Below are positions 37,130 to 46,184 of a stretch of DNA of 58,786 bases, in pieces. Within the stretch, counting starts at the first letter, position 1; every line of letters starts with the position of its first letter. Source of the stretch: Micavibrio sp. Its GTDB lineage: Bacteria > Pseudomonadota > Alphaproteobacteria > UBA9219. The translations under genes were made by a program, and so were the position numbers. The stretch lies in NCBI GenBank assembly GCA_020718105.1, contig DYDA01000013.1, forward strand, positions 1 through 58,786, read 5' to 3'. The notes below the pieces were generated by a model, which saw nothing but the letters and a program-made list of their open reading frames with translations, had not been told where the DNA came from and did no database searches.

Positions 37130-39189
37130 TTTCCCTCCCCCTTCTGCTGCAAGGGCAAGATCGCCGCCGTACAAGCCGCCATGGTGGGCGATACGCGGCA
37201 TATCGCGTTGGTCATGTAGTAATTAGGCACAGCCGCGCCAAACGCTTGCAGTGAGAGCGTCCCCCCCTTGCCAAACGGCTGCCACGCATTCACAGAAACA
37301 TCATCAACGCGCCCCAGATGAGGATGCTTGGCGATCATCGCGCCGCGCACAGCCTTCACTGTTTCATAAGGCAATGGACGCGCCAGCGCCCGCGACAAAG
37401 CCGCGATGATCGCCCAATCCTCCATAGCCTCACCCACTGGCGGCACAGCGCGGCGCGTGCGCTGAACCCGCCCTTCCACATTCACATACGTCCCGTCTTT
37501 TTCCGTATAAGCCGCCGCAGGCAAAACCACATCCGCCCGCTGTGCGCCACGATCGCCATGGCTGCCTTGGTAAATCACAAAGGTCTTGCCAAGATGCGCC
37601 GTGTCAATTTCATCCGCGCCCAAAAGGTAAAGCGCGTCGAGCCGCCCGCCCTGCGCCGCCGCCAGAATAGAGCGCACGCCCATTCCATATTGACCTTGCG
37701 GCACAAAGCCAAGATCCAGTCCGCCAACACGCGCCGCCGCCTGTTGCAGCACGTTAAACCCGTTCCAATCCTCGCGGATCATGCCGAAACTTTCAGCCAG
37801 CTCCCTTGCCGCTGCATGGATAGCCTCGCCATCGCCTCGCGCCAAAGCGCCCGCGCCTACGATGATCATGGGATTTTTGGCCGCCTTTAAAACACTGGCG
37901 AAAGCATGCTTACCATCCATCACATCGCGCAAAGCAACGGGCGAATAGCCGACATGCTCATAAGCATAACCCAAATCAGCCGCCTGCCCGATCACCCCAA
38001 CGGCCATGCCACCACGCCGCCAGCGCTTATACAGCCGCGCATTCACCATCGTGGCCTCGGTGCGAGGATTCACGCCCACCAGCAAAACAGCGTCAGCCTT
38101 TTCAATCGATGCGATGGGCGTATTCATCACATAGGCAGCGCGAACGCTGGTGTCATAAACCGCGCCGTCTTGCCTACAATCGCGGTTGCCAACGTCCATC
38201 TTGTCCAAAAGCTGCCCCATCGCAAAGAGAGCCTCGCAATCCACCAAATCGCCCGCCAGAGCCGCGATGCGCGAGGGCTGAACATTCTTAAGCCGCGCCG
38301 CAATAACGCCCAGCGCTTCAGCCCAGCTGGCAGGCTGTAACTTCCCATCGCTGCCCCGCACATAAGGCGTATCCAACCGCTGCAAGCGCAAGCCATCGCA
38401 CGCAAAGCGCGTCTTGTCGCCGATCCATTCCTCGTTGATGCCTTCGTGAAGGCGCGGCACAATCCGCATGACCTCGCCCCCGCGACTATCGATGCGGATA
38501 GCGCTGCCCACTGCGTCCATCACATCGATGCTTTCCGTTTTTGTCAGCTCCCACGGCCTTGCGCGAAAAGCATAAGGCTTAGACGTCAAAGCGCCGACGG
38601 GACAAACATCAACCAAATTGCCTGACAATTCCGAAAGCAACGGGCCTTCGATAAGAGGCGCGATTTCCAAATGCTCGCCGCGATAAAAGCCGCCCAACTC
38701 ATGCGTGCCCGCAATTTCGTCCATAAAGCGGATGCAGCGCGTGCAGTGGATGCAACGCGTCATTGCGGTGACAATCAAAGGCCCCATAGCCTTATCCCTC
38801 ACACGCCTACGCACCTCACGCGAGCGGCAACGATCCTTGCCATACGCAAAAGCGATATCCTGCAAATCGCACTCGCCGCCCTGATCACACACGGGGCACT
38901 CCAGCGGATGATTGAGCAGCAGCATCTCCATCACCGCTTGGCGCTCGGCCTTCACCGCAGGCGTGTCTGTATGTACCACCATGCCTTCGCTGCACGGCAT
39001 AGCGCAGCTGGCAACAGGCCGAGGCGCTTTTTCCACATCCACAAGGCACATGCGGCAACTGCCCGCAACGCTCAACCGCTCATGATAACAAAACCGAGGG
39101 ATCTCGATGCCCAATTGCTCACACGCTTGCAAAACCGATGTTCCCTCGGCCACCTCCACCTCGCGGCCATTGATGGTTAGTTTAGGCAT
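37126..39189 (-). CDS. nuoG: NADH-quinone oxidoreductase subunit G
   Basis: A 687-residue peripheral-arm subunit. It has a two-iron ferredoxin domain ([19 protein letters not shown], then CAMP), a His-Cys3 cluster ([18 protein letters not shown]), a four-iron site ([16 protein letters not shown]) and a molybdopterin-oxidoreductase-like C-terminus without cofactor. It relays electrons from the flavin to subunit I. The ATG at 39189 begins MPKLTING and has GGGGTG upstream; an ATG 12 bases earlier has no site. The GIY-YIG cassette copy 2 begins 58 bases upstream. Confidence 0.96.
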   Translation of the reverse strand: MPKLTINGREVEVAEGTSVLQACEQLGIEIPRFCYHERLSVAGSCRMCLVDVEKAPRPVASCAMPCSEGMVVHTDTPAVKAERQAVMEMLLLNHPLECPVCDQGGECDLQDIAFAYGKDRCRSREVRRRVRDKAMGPLIVTAMTRCIHCTRCIRFMDEIAGTHELGGFYRGEHLEIAPLIEGPLLSELSGNLVDVCPVGALTSKPYAFRARPWELTKTESIDVMDAVGSAIRIDSRGGEVMRIVPRLHEGINEEWIGDKTRFACDGLRLQRLDTPYVRGSDGKLQPASWAEALGVIAARLKNVQPSRIAALAGDLVDCEALFAMGQLLDKMDVGNRDCRQDGAVYDTSVRAAYVMNTPIASIEKADAVLLVGVNPRTEATMVNARLYKRWRRGGMAVGVIGQAADLGYAYEHVGYSPVALRDVMDGKHAFASVLKAAKNPMIIVGAGALARGDGEAIHAAARELAESFGMIREDWNGFNVLQQAAARVGGLDLGFVPQGQYGMGVRSILAAAQGGRLDALYLLGADEIDTAHLGKTFVIYQGSHGDRGAQRADVVLPAAAYTEKDGTYVNVEGRVQRTRRAVPPVGEAMEDWAIIAALSRALARPLPYETVKAVRGAMIAKHPHLGRVDDVSVNAWQPFGKGGTLSLQAFGAAVPNYYMTNAICRVSPTMAACTAAILPLQQKGEGK

Positions 39190-39247
39190 GGGACACCCCA
39201 TAAGAAGCCTTCAGCATTTAGAGAGACACCCTTCCCATAAAAACCCC

Positions 39248-39631
39248 CGTCATCCCCGCGAAAGCGGGGATCCCGTTTTTTATTTTTGCAAATCTTCATA
39301 TAAATCCCGCCATGTCGTATTGAGCTTTTCAATGACCTGTTTCTTCCAATCTCTGTTCCACTTCTTAATGCACTTCTCTCTTGCAATTGCTTCAATGGCC
39401 GTTGGGTATTCCTCATAATACACAAGCTGTTTAAGTTCATATTTCCTCGTAAAGCCCTTATAAAGACCTTCGCGATGCTCCCATACGCGCCGCGCAAGAT
39501 CGTTCGTAACGCCTGTATAAAGCGTTCCATAAGGTTTATCCGTAACAATGTAGACCCAAAAATGTTTTTCCATTCCCTTTCCTTTATGAAAGAAAAAAAC
39601 AAACGGGATCCCCGCTTTCGCGGGGATGACG
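39248..39631 (-). mobile_element. GIY-YIG palindrome cassette, copy 2, between nuoF and nuoG
   Basis: A 384-bp unit. It has inverted palindromes ATCCCCGC-GAAA-GCGGGGAT (39252-39271) and ATCCCCGC-TTTC-GCGGGGAT (39608-39627), outer CGTC/GACG ends, and a single intact GIY-YIG nuclease gene filling the space. The inverted arms extend a little inward (CCCGTTTTTTATTTTT on one side, a matching A-rich stretch on the other). The palindromes can be read as the ends recognised by the nuclease, which is inference. Confidence 0.85.
39280..39573 (-). CDS. Solo GIY-YIG endonuclease (YhbQ/COG2827-like)
   Basis: A compact 97-residue nuclease consisting only of the GIY-YIG fold. The motif is YIV (8-10) and YTG (19-21), followed by RR (28-29), His33 and the REK segment with Glu66, the places of the catalytic Arg, His and Glu. 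The C-terminal WRDLYEDL is typical of the solo URI-type family. The start is the ATG at 39573 with AAAGG upstream; the frame open to 39663 only translates the palindrome. It sits inside the nuo operon in the same orientation and has nothing to do with complex I. Confidence 0.88.
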   Translation of the reverse strand: MEKHFWVYIVTDKPYGTLYTGVTNDLARRVWEHREGLYKGFTRKYELKQLVYYEEYPTAIEAIAREKCIKKWNRDWKKQVIEKLNTTWRDLYEDLQK

Positions 39632-39652
39632 AAAGGGTTTGACAACAGCCCC

Positions 39653-40924
39653 TCATCTCCCACCTCCCGCTGCGCGTATCCGCGCTTCCATCTCGGGGCG
39701 GAAATGGCGGATCAGGCCTTGAACGGGCCACGCGGCGGCATCACCAAGGGCGCAAATCGTCTTGCCTTCAATTTCCTTACTCACATCCCACAGCGTATCA
39801 ATGTCCTCCACCTTTGCCTCGCCACGCACCATGCGTTCCATCATTCGCGCCATCCAGCCCGTCCCCTCGCGGCAAGGCGTGCACTGACCGCAGCTTTCAT
39901 GGCAGTAAAAGTGCGACAGCCGCGCAATCGCCGCAATGATGTCGGTAGACTTGTCCATCACGATCACACCGGCACTGCCAAGGGCCGAGCCAACCTCACG
40001 CAGCCCGTCGTAATCCATCAGCGCTTTTTCCGAAAGTTCCTTGGTCAACACAGGAACCGACGAGCCACCGGGAATAACAGCCAGCAAGTTATCCCAGCCG
40101 CCACGCACGCCGCCCGCATGGCGTTCAATCAACTCACGCAAGGGGATGCCCATTTCCTCTTCGACATTGCACGGCGTGTTCACATGGCCCGACAGACAAA
40201 ACAGCTTCGTGCCGCTGTTCTTGGGACGGCCAATCCCCGCATACCAAGCGCCACCGCGCCGCAAAATGGCACCCACCGCCGCAACCGTCTCCACATTGTT
40301 GATCGTAGTGGGACAGCCATAAAGTCCCGCGTTCGCCGGAAAAGGCGGCTTGTTACGAGGCTGCCCCTTTTTGCCCTCAAGGCTTTCCATAAGCGCGCTT
40401 TCCTCGCCGCACACATAAGCGCCCGCGCCGCGATGAAGGACGACCTCGCAATCCCACCCGCTGCCACAAGCATTCTTGCCGATCAGCCCCGCCGCATAGG
40501 CTTCATCCAGCGCGGCTTGCACATGCCGCGCTTCGTTCACGAACTCGCCGCGTATATAAATAAACGCCAAGTGAGCGTTCACCGCGACAGCGGCCAGCAA
40601 AGCGCCCTCAATCAACCGATGCGGATCAAAACGCAAAATATCGCGGTCCTTGCACGTTCCGGGTTCGCTTTCGTCGGCGTTCACCACGAAATAATGCGCA
40701 CGCTCCGAAGGCTTCGGCATAAACGACCACTTGAGGCCCGTGGCAAAGCCCGCGCCGCCGCGCCCGCGCAGGCCGGACGCCTTCACCTCATCAATAATCC
40801 ACGCGCCACCTTTTTGAATAAGCGCCGCCGTCCCATCCCACACGCCGCGCTGCCTTGCGCCGTCCAGCGTCCATGAGGATTTTCCATAAAGGTTCGTGAA
40901 AATGCGGTCCTTATCGTTCAGCAT
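39653..40924 (-). CDS. nuoF: NADH-quinone oxidoreductase subunit F
   Basis: A 423-residue subunit that binds NADH and FMN. The FMN loop [17 protein letters not shown], the NAD segment [37 protein letters not shown] and the four-iron site [13 protein letters not shown] are all present. It is the electron entry point of complex I. The ATG at 40924 is preferred; a GTG two codons earlier (40930) is possible. It is now separated from nuoE by a half repeat and a heptamer array, and from nuoG by the nuclease cassette. Confidence 0.96.
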   Translation of the reverse strand: MLNDKDRIFTNLYGKSSWTLDGARQRGVWDGTAALIQKGGAWIIDEVKASGLRGRGGAGFATGLKWSFMPKPSERAHYFVVNADESEPGTCKDRDILRFDPHRLIEGALLAAVAVNAHLAFIYIRGEFVNEARHVQAALDEAYAAGLIGKNACGSGWDCEVVLHRGAGAYVCGEESALMESLEGKKGQPRNKPPFPANAGLYGCPTTINNVETVAAVGAILRRGGAWYAGIGRPKNSGTKLFCLSGHVNTPCNVEEEMGIPLRELIERHAGGVRGGWDNLLAVIPGGSSVPVLTKELSEKALMDYDGLREVGSALGSAGVIVMDKSTDIIAAIARLSHFYCHESCGQCTPCREGTGWMARMMERMVRGEAKVEDIDTLWDVSKEIEGKTICALGDAAAWPVQGLIRHFRPEMEARIRAAGGGR

Positions 40925-40946
40925 GCGCACCTGCCGATAGTAATCC

Positions 40947-41000
40947 CGTCATCGCGAGGAGCGCAGCGAAGCAATCCAGCGCCGCGCGTCTGCGCGGCAT
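40947..41000. repeat. Left half of the second-family palindromic repeat, between nuoE and nuoF
   Basis: It begins CGTCATCGCGAG and includes GCAATCCAG (40971-40979) and a GCCGCGC-GTC-TGCGCGGC hairpin, like the left part of the elements at 35461 and 41652. The right half ending in CTCGCAATGACG is missing. It is a decayed or partially inserted copy. Confidence 0.8.
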
Positions 41001-41021
41001 AAGAGGCAGGAATATTTTTCC

Positions 41022-41058
41022 CTGAACTCTGAGCTCTGAACTCTGAACTCTGAACTCT
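41022..41058 (+). repeat. CTGAACT heptamer array abutting the nuoE stop
   Basis: Five 7-base units in a row (CTGAACT, CTGAGCT, then CTGAACT three times) run up to and share bases with the nuoE stop codon at 41058-41060. The array is the cleanest of the three heptamer tracts in the operon and could vary in copy number. Confidence 0.9.
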
Positions 41059-41630
41059 CATTCATCCCCCTTCCCGCACGAACACGCACCGCAACGTCCG
41101 GTTTGCGAACCAACCTTAGGCTTACGTCCAGCGGCAAGGTCATCCAAAATCTTCATCACGCTATCGGGCGTGAGGTTCTCATAATAATCATCGTTGATCT
41201 GCATCACGGGCGCGTTCACGCAAGCGCCAAGGCACTCCACTTCCTTAATCGTAAAAAGCCCATCGGGAGTCGTCTCCCCCGCCTTGATGCCAAGGCGCGT
41301 TTCGCACGTCCGCGCGATGTCCTCGCCACCCTTCAGCCAGCAAGGCGTGGTGCGGCACAGCTGGATCAGATACTTGCCGGTAGGCTCTAAATTAAACATC
41401 GTATAGAAGCTCGCGACCTCAAACGCCTTGACCTCTGGCACGCTGAGTAGCCCCGCCACATAGACAATCGCGGCAGAGGGCAACCACCCGCCATGCTGAC
41501 GCTGCGCCCTATCCAGCAGAGGCAAAATCGCGCTGACCTGCTTTCCGGCAGGATACTTCGCGATAATCTTTTTCGCCTCAGCCTCGTTCTCCGGCGTAAA
41601 GAAAAAGCTTTTGGGTTGCATGTTGTTCAC
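41058..41630 (-). CDS. nuoE: NADH-quinone oxidoreductase subunit E
   Basis: A 190-residue thioredoxin-fold subunit with a two-iron cluster from [10 protein letters not shown] and CLGACVNAP. The N-terminal helical part ([14 protein letters not shown] and [14 protein letters not shown]) is typical. The C-terminus ends in a Cys-containing [11 protein letters not shown] tail. The GTG at 41630 has GGGGGGAG eight bases upstream and originally overlapped the nuoD stop (GTGA); an ATG at 41621 is the alternative. The upstream copy of the nuoD end is a duplication made by the repeat insertion. Confidence 0.93.
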   Translation of the reverse strand: MNNMQPKSFFFTPENEAEAKKIIAKYPAGKQVSAILPLLDRAQRQHGGWLPSAAIVYVAGLLSVPEVKAFEVASFYTMFNLEPTGKYLIQLCRTTPCWLKGGEDIARTCETRLGIKAGETTPDGLFTIKEVECLGACVNAPVMQINDDYYENLTPDSVMKILDDLAAGRKPKVGSQTGRCGACSCGKGDE

Positions 41631-41644
41631 CGATCAATCTCCCC
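41627..41644. repeat. 18-bp direct repeat, nuoE-side copy
   Basis: TCACCGATCAATCTCCCC is identical to 41829-41846. It holds the nuoE ribosome site and start. The two copies enclose 184 bases of palindromic repeat and heptamers, as a target duplication would. Confidence 0.9.
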
Positions 41645-41651
41645 CCTTAAC

Positions 41652-41780
41652 CGTCATCGCGAGCGCCGAAGGCGCGTGGCGATCCAGCTGCGCGGCATCT
41701 GCCGCGCAAGAGAGTCTTCTGCCTCGCGGACGCTCGGCAAGCTGGATTGCTTCGGTCGCATACGCTCCCTCGCAATGACG
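41652..41780. repeat. Second-family palindromic repeat between nuoD and nuoE
   Basis: A 129-bp element from CGTCATCGCGAG (41652-41663) to its inverse-type end CTCGCAATGACG (41769-41780). It has an inner GATCCAG / CTGGATTGC pair and central GC-rich hairpins. It is a near-complete relative of the one at 35461-35585. Confidence 0.88.
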
Positions 41781-41793
41781 GGTTGGTTTTTTT

Positions 41794-41828
41794 CTGACCC
41801 CTGACCCCTGACCTCTGAACCCTGCTTA
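41794..41828 (+). repeat. CTGACCC-type heptamer array abutting the nuoD stop
   Basis: Five 7-base units (CTGACCC twice, CTGACCT, CTGAACC, CTGCTTA) end exactly at the nuoD stop codon. They follow the same phase relation to the palindromic repeat as the arrays at 35599 and 41022. Confidence 0.85.
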
Positions 41829-41846
41829 TCACCGATCAATCTCCCC
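41829..41846. repeat. 18-bp direct repeat, nuoD-side copy
   Basis: It is identical to 41627-41644. Here it encodes the last residues of NuoD (GEIDR) and the stop. Before insertion one copy would have served both as nuoD end and nuoE start. Confidence 0.9.
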
Positions 41847-43040
41847 GAACACAATATCAAGGCTGCCGATAATCGCGACGACATCGGCCAGCATATGATC
41901 CTTGGCCAACAGCGGCAGCAACTGCAGATGAGCAAAGCTGGGCGGCCTAATCTTGCAGCGATAAGGCTTGTTCGTGCCATCGGCCACCAGATACACGCCA
42001 AACTCGCCCTTCGGCGCTTCGATGGCCGTATAGGTTGCGCCTTGCGGCACGCGATAACCCTCACTCGCCAGCTTAAAATGATGGATCAAAGCCTCCATCG
42101 ATTTTTCAATCGCCTCACGCTCTGGCATCGCGACCTTAAAATCATCAACCATCACGCGCCCCGTGGGCATCCGCGTGATGCACTGGCGGATAATCCGCAC
42201 CGACTGGCGCATCTCGGCCATCCTCACCAAATACCGCGCATAACAATCGCCCGTTGTGCCGACTGGAATATCGAAATCATACATCTCATAGCCATCGTAA
42301 GGCTGGCTTTTGCGTAAGTCCCACGCCACACCGCTGGCACGCAACATAGCGCCCGACGCGCCCCACGCGATGGCCTCCTCCTTCGTCAGAATTCCGATAT
42401 CAACAGTGCGCTGCTTAAATATCCTGTTGTTTGTCAAAAGCGTTTCAAGATCATCCAAAAGTTTTAAGAACGGATCACAAAAAGCCTCGATATCCTCCAA
42501 CAATCCATCAGGCAGATCACGCGCCACGCCGCCTGCGCGAATGTAATTGGCGTGCATCCGTGCGCCGCTGACGCGCTCATAAAAGCCCATCAGCTTTTCG
42601 CGTTCCTCAAAGCCCCACAGCGCGGGCGTGATCGCGCCAAGATCAAGCGCGAACGTCGTCACGGCCAAAATATGGTTGAGAAGCCGCGAGATTTCCGCAT
42701 AAAGAACGCGGATCACCTGCGCCCGCTCTGGCGGCGTGATGCCCAGCAACCTTTCAATCGCCAATGAAAAGCACTGCTCACTGGCCATCGGCGCGACGTA
42801 ATCCAAACGATCAAAATACGGCAGCGCTTGCGTGTACGTTTTATGCTCGATCAGCTTTTCCGTTCCGCGATGCAAAAGACCGATATGCGGATCGGCACGC
42901 TCCACCACTTCGCCATCCATCTCTAAAATCAAACGCAAAACACCATGCGCGGCGGGATGCTGCGGCCCCATGTTAAGCGTGAACGGCGCACCCTCTTTCC
43001 CGTCCTTATCACGCACCAGAACTTGCACGGGTTCAGTCAT
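41829..43040 (-). CDS. nuoD: NADH-quinone oxidoreductase subunit D
   Basis: A 403-residue (49-kDa-type) subunit that lines the quinone site next to cluster N2. [21 protein letters not shown] begins the conserved core. [64 protein letters not shown] and the C-terminal [36 protein letters not shown] are fully typical. The ATG at 43040 overlaps the nuoC stop as ATGA; the frame open to 43082 lies within nuoC. Confidence 0.96.
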   Translation of the reverse strand: MTEPVQVLVRDKDGKEGAPFTLNMGPQHPAAHGVLRLILEMDGEVVERADPHIGLLHRGTEKLIEHKTYTQALPYFDRLDYVAPMASEQCFSLAIERLLGITPPERAQVIRVLYAEISRLLNHILAVTTFALDLGAITPALWGFEEREKLMGFYERVSGARMHANYIRAGGVARDLPDGLLEDIEAFCDPFLKLLDDLETLLTNNRIFKQRTVDIGILTKEEAIAWGASGAMLRASGVAWDLRKSQPYDGYEMYDFDIPVGTTGDCYARYLVRMAEMRQSVRIIRQCITRMPTGRVMVDDFKVAMPEREAIEKSMEALIHHFKLASEGYRVPQGATYTAIEAPKGEFGVYLVADGTNKPYRCKIRPPSFAHLQLLPLLAKDHMLADVVAIIGSLDIVFGEIDR

Positions 43041-43627
43041 GCCCCGCCCTCCCGTTTTTGCACATCCGTCAGGCCCTGCCATGGCGAGAGCGCGTCAAAG
43101 GCGCGGTAATCTTGTTGCAGCGTTACGGGCTGGCTCACCACGCGAGCGTGCAAGTCGTCATAGACTTTTTCCTCAAACCCCATCAAAGGAAAATCGCGAC
43201 GCAATGGATGACCTTCAAAGCCATAGTCCGTCAAAAGACGCCGCAAGTCCGGATGGCCATCAAACATGATGCCCAACAAATCAAACGCCTCGCGCTCAAA
43301 CCATCCGGCAGAAGGATAAACGCCAACCACGGATGGCACGGCGTCATCCGTCTGCGCAATGACTGTCAACCGCGCATTCTGCTGCAAACTTAAAAGCTGA
43401 TAGGCCACATCAAAGCGAGGCGTCCGCGCCAGATAATCCACGCCGCCCACATCCATCAACTGATGAAACGCCGTGCGCGGATCGTCGCGCAAAGCCGTCA
43501 TCACCTCAACCAACTTCTCGCTCGGCACGATAACCGTTACCTCATCGCGCTCAAGAAGAACCTGCGCCGCGCTCTCGCCCAAAACGCCGCACACCGCTTC
43601 GGCAAGCGCCCCACGATCCCGCATCAT
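43037..43627 (-). CDS. nuoC: NADH-quinone oxidoreductase subunit C
   Basis: A 196-residue (30-kDa-type) structural subunit of the hydrophilic arm. [28 protein letters not shown] and [43 protein letters not shown] form the signature. It is separate from nuoD, not fused as in E. coli. Its ATGATG start overlaps the nuoB stop; the frame open to 43657 is within nuoB. Confidence 0.95.
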   Translation of the reverse strand: MMRDRGALAEAVCGVLGESAAQVLLERDEVTVIVPSEKLVEVMTALRDDPRTAFHQLMDVGGVDYLARTPRFDVAYQLLSLQQNARLTVIAQTDDAVPSVVGVYPSAGWFEREAFDLLGIMFDGHPDLRRLLTDYGFEGHPLRRDFPLMGFEEKVYDDLHARVVSQPVTLQQDYRAFDALSPWQGLTDVQKREGGA

Positions 43628-44214
43628 TCCCCTCGCCTTTCTGCGCTTTGGCGACAATCAATCATCATGGGCTTGCCGCCTTGCCGGATTTTGCGATGCA
43701 GTTGCAACAGACCGTACACCAAAGCCTCAGCGCTAGGCGGACAGCCGGGCACATAAATATCCACGGGCACGATGCGATCGCAGCCGCGCACCACGGCATA
43801 GGAATAATGGTAATACCCGCCGCCATTCGCGCAAGAACCCATCGAGATCACCCACCGTGGCTCTGGCATCTGATCGTAAAGCTGGCGAAGCGCAGGCGCC
43901 ATCTTGTTGGTCAGCGTTCCCGCCACGATCATCACATCCGACTGCCGTGGGCTGGGGCGCGGCATCATGCCAAAGCGATCCAAATCATAGCGGCTCATGT
44001 ACGCGTGGATCATCTCAATCCCACAGCAGGCAAGACCGAACGTCATGGGCCACATCGATCCCGTTCGCGCCCACGCCATCAGATCGTCCAACTTAGCCAG
44101 CATAAAGCCCTTGTTCTGCACCTCGCCGCCGATAAGCCGCGCCGAAGCCTCCATCCGCTCACGCAAGGCGGGATCATCGGGAAGAACAAATTCGTTTGGC
44201 GGCATCAATCCCAT
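43624..44214 (-). CDS. nuoB: NADH-quinone oxidoreductase subunit B
   Basis: A 196-residue subunit that holds cluster N2, the electron donor to quinone. [12 protein letters not shown] carries the tandem cysteines, [16 protein letters not shown] the third and [11 protein letters not shown] the fourth. The ATG at 44214 has GAAGGGGGCG upstream; the ATG at 44205, which shares one base with the nuoA stop (TGATG), is equally possible and would remove three residues. Confidence 0.95.
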   Translation of the reverse strand: MGLMPPNEFVLPDDPALRERMEASARLIGGEVQNKGFMLAKLDDLMAWARTGSMWPMTFGLACCGIEMIHAYMSRYDLDRFGMMPRPSPRQSDVMIVAGTLTNKMAPALRQLYDQMPEPRWVISMGSCANGGGYYHYSYAVVRGCDRIVPVDIYVPGCPPSAEALVYGLLQLHRKIRQGGKPMMIDCRQSAERRGE

Positions 44215-44573
44215 TCGAGCGCCCCCTTCTTCCATTCATAAATAAAGCCGACCGTAAGCACGCCAAGAAAAACCATCATCGAGCCAAAGCCAAGCCAGCC
44301 AATATCGCCAAGGACAATCGCCCACGGGAACAGAAAGGCGATTTCCAAATCAAAAATGATAAACAAAATGGCGATCAGGTAAAAGCGCACATCGAACTTC
44401 GCCCGCGCATCGCCAAAGGGCGGGAAGCCGCATTCATAAGGCGCATTTTTCTGCTTATCGGGACGATGCTTGGCCAACAAAAACGACAAAGCCACCGCCG
44501 CCAGCGCGACAAAAGTCGCGATCGTCATAAAGACGGCGATAGGGGCATAATCGACGAGAAAAGAATCGGCCAT
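44205..44573 (-). CDS. nuoA: NADH-quinone oxidoreductase subunit A
   Basis: A 122-residue membrane subunit with three helices. The conserved loop [40 protein letters not shown] includes the quinone-site Cys. It is the first gene of the 14-gene operon. No strong Shine-Dalgarno site is seen before its ATG. Fifty-eight bases separate it from the unknown gene upstream on the same strand, so the nuo promoter may lie inside or before that gene. Confidence 0.95.
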   Translation of the reverse strand: MADSFLVDYAPIAVFMTIATFVALAAVALSFLLAKHRPDKQKNAPYECGFPPFGDARAKFDVRFYLIAILFIIFDLEIAFLFPWAIVLGDIGWLGFGSMMVFLGVLTVGFIYEWKKGALEWD

Positions 44574-44631
44574 AAGGGATGTCCGTCACAAGGAGGCGTG
44601 ACACCCAACATCCACTGGTTCCCATAAAAAA

Positions 44632-45063
44632 TCAAGACTGCCGTAAAGCAGCCATAGGCACCTTTGGTTTGACATTTTGCCCGCGCACGGGAGCCGTCTT
44701 GTTTAATTGATCAAGCGCAAGACAATGCCCTTCAAGGGCAATCCACCAAGGACGACTGTTCATGCGCACGTCCCACATCTTCATACCTGAAATTTTTGTC
44801 AGGCGGTCTGTGAGCAAGAGGGCTGGATTGTCAACAACAACCAGACTCCCAAGCAAGGATCCAAATGATTGCGAAGAATCCGTCAAAGAAATCTTCGTTC
44901 CTTTTTTACTGCGATACAGCGTTATGCCCATCCCTTTATCGCAAGAAACAACATAAGGTGTCGCGCCAAGAAGCCCTTGCGCTGTAAGAAACTTAACCGC
45001 ATCCTCAATTTTTTGAGCAGCGCGAACAGCCAATTGATATCCGTATTCGCCTTTACAGGTCAT
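44632..45063 (-). CDS. Hypothetical protein upstream of nuoA
   Basis: A 143-residue soluble protein of unknown family. It has no signal peptide or membrane helix. It has a helical N-terminal part (GYQLAVRAAQKIEDAVKFLTAQGLLG) and then alternating short strands (YVVSCDKGMGITLYRSKKGTKISL). A basic low-complexity C-terminus (QNVKPKVPMAALRQS) ends it. The ATG has GGAGG five bases upstream, good evidence that it is a real gene. It lies between nuoA and another orphan gene, where many alphaproteobacteria have tRNA genes next to nuoA. Confidence 0.7.
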   Translation of the reverse strand: MTCKGEYGYQLAVRAAQKIEDAVKFLTAQGLLGATPYVVSCDKGMGITLYRSKKGTKISLTDSSQSFGSLLGSLVVVDNPALLLTDRLTKISGMKMWDVRMNSRPWWIALEGHCLALDQLNKTAPVRGQNVKPKVPMAALRQS

Positions 45064-45161
45064 AGAGGCCTCCTTTTGTTACACCACCCCATGAAAGACA
45101 AGAGGTGCTCCGACAGCCTAAAGGATACGCCCCCAAAGTTAATGTTCGCTTTATTCGATTT

Positions 45162-45186
45162 AAAACAACGCGTTACCGGAAACGCG
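45162..45186 (-). terminator. Rho-independent terminator between the two orphan genes
   Basis: On the minus strand CGCGTT-TCCGGT-AACGCG is followed by TTGTTTT. It lies about 30 bases after the stop of the gene at 45218 and ahead of the start at 45063, so the two orphan genes are separately transcribed, at least in part. Confidence 0.65.
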
Positions 45187-45217
45187 CCCACAGAAAACAG
45201 CGCCTGTTTGTCTCGTT

Positions 45218-45835
45218 CTATTCAGCCGTTAGATGGCTGTTGGCAAGAATCTGATAGTGGCGCTGCGAATCACGAACAGCTTCAGCTTTATGATTCAAAT
45301 AAGGACCCCACTTGGTCTGAAACGGATCCGAAGGTTGGCCTGCAACAGGCACCAGCGAGATTTTATCGTTTTTTCCACCCATTCGCGTATCTTGAAACAT
45401 TGTGGCTCGAAAAACCGTTTTAAAGGAAGAGGGCTCTTCCTTCCTAAAAAGATGCAAACCTTCACGCACTAAAACTTTCAAAAAAACGGCGGTGGGGGCC
45501 TTATCTAAATTACGGCACGCCACGATTCTATAATTCGAAAGATGCCCCAAAAAGTTCTGCGTATCAGGCCATTCATGGGTTTCAAGCGTCAATGGCGCCA
45601 CCCCCGCTTGATGCGCTGGCAAAGAAAGCTTCGTTGTTTTTTGACTAAAGGCCAGAAAGGCGGCCGCTTCAAAAAAATCAAAAATGTTCTGACTGGTCGG
45701 ATCAATCCTATCGCGATGAATAACGATCGCTTTTTGGTGGGCAGGCTCCCCCGCATTGTCCGCATTCAAAACCACCGGACGATGAAGCGAAAGGCCTTTT
45801 GCTGTTAGCCCATGAGCGCTCGTTCTTAAAACCAT
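45218..45835 (-). CDS. Hypothetical protein near tRNA-Asp
   Basis: A 205-residue protein of unknown family, rich in His, Gln and Pro, without signal peptide or membrane helix. Segments such as VVLNADNAGEPAHQKAIVIHRDRID and SNYRIVACRNLDKAPTAVFLKVLVREGL look like short strands and helices of a globular fold. The ATG has a perfect AAGGAGG six bases upstream. A sigma-70-like promoter lies at 45904-45931. It ends in its own terminator. It could belong with the orphan gene at 44632, since both share codon style and place. Confidence 0.68.
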   Translation of the reverse strand: MVLRTSAHGLTAKGLSLHRPVVLNADNAGEPAHQKAIVIHRDRIDPTSQNIFDFFEAAAFLAFSQKTTKLSLPAHQAGVAPLTLETHEWPDTQNFLGHLSNYRIVACRNLDKAPTAVFLKVLVREGLHLFRKEEPSSFKTVFRATMFQDTRMGGKNDKISLVPVAGQPSDPFQTKWGPYLNHKAEAVRDSQRHYQILANSHLTAE

Positions 45836-45903
45836 AATGATCCTCCTTCATAAATAACGTGGCTTTTAAGCCGTTCCGCAGGCGCTCTCATACCGCCCTA
45901 TTT

Positions 45904-45931
45904 TAGATATAGCTCCGCGTGGCATTGTCAA
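45904..45931 (-). promoter_or_regulatory. Sigma-70-like promoter for the gene at 45218
   Basis: On the minus strand TTGACA (45926-45931) and TATCTA (45904-45909) are spaced by 16 bases, about 70 bases before the ATG at 45835. A second TTGACA lies a little upstream. The remainder of 45836-46107 contains no gene. Confidence 0.55.
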
Positions 45932-46107
45932 TAGCACAAGAAGCTTCCCTTGTCAAGGGGTTTTTCACGCTTTGTGCTGTTTTTTTCCTTAACCATAAAA
46001 ACGCTTCCCCCATTTGAACCGATTTTAATGGTTTCACAAGAAAAATGTTAGGCTTAGGGAAAGCAGGATGAAGGAGATGGGGGCAAAAGCCCAAAACGCC
46101 ATAAAAA

Positions 46108-46184
46108 TGGCGCGAGAGACGGGACTTGAACCCGCGACCTTCGGCGTGACAGGCCGACGCTCTAACCAACTGAGCTACTCCCGC
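46108..46184 (-). tRNA. tRNA-Asp (GTC)
   Basis: A 77-base cloverleaf on the minus strand beginning GCGGGAGTAGCTCAGTTGG. The anticodon arm TCGGC-CTGTCAC-GCCGA shows anticodon GTC. The T-arm GCGGGTTCAAGTCCCGT is normal. The acceptor stem pairs with one G-U, the discriminator is G as expected for Asp, and CCA is encoded. It stands upstream of nuoA on the same strand with two orphan genes between. Confidence 0.97.

Noticed and set aside
39177-39731. Longer minus-strand frame over the GIY-YIG cassette
   Set aside because: It is out of frame with the GIY-YIG motif and contains only palindrome translation and a shadow of the real gene.
40949-41143. Frame with [13 protein letters not shown]-like peptide
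   Set aside because: It is the translation of the CTGAACT heptamer array and not a protein-coding gene.
41022-41828. CRISPR array
   Set aside because: The repeats are 7-base tandem units without spacers, and no cas gene is present anywhere in the window.
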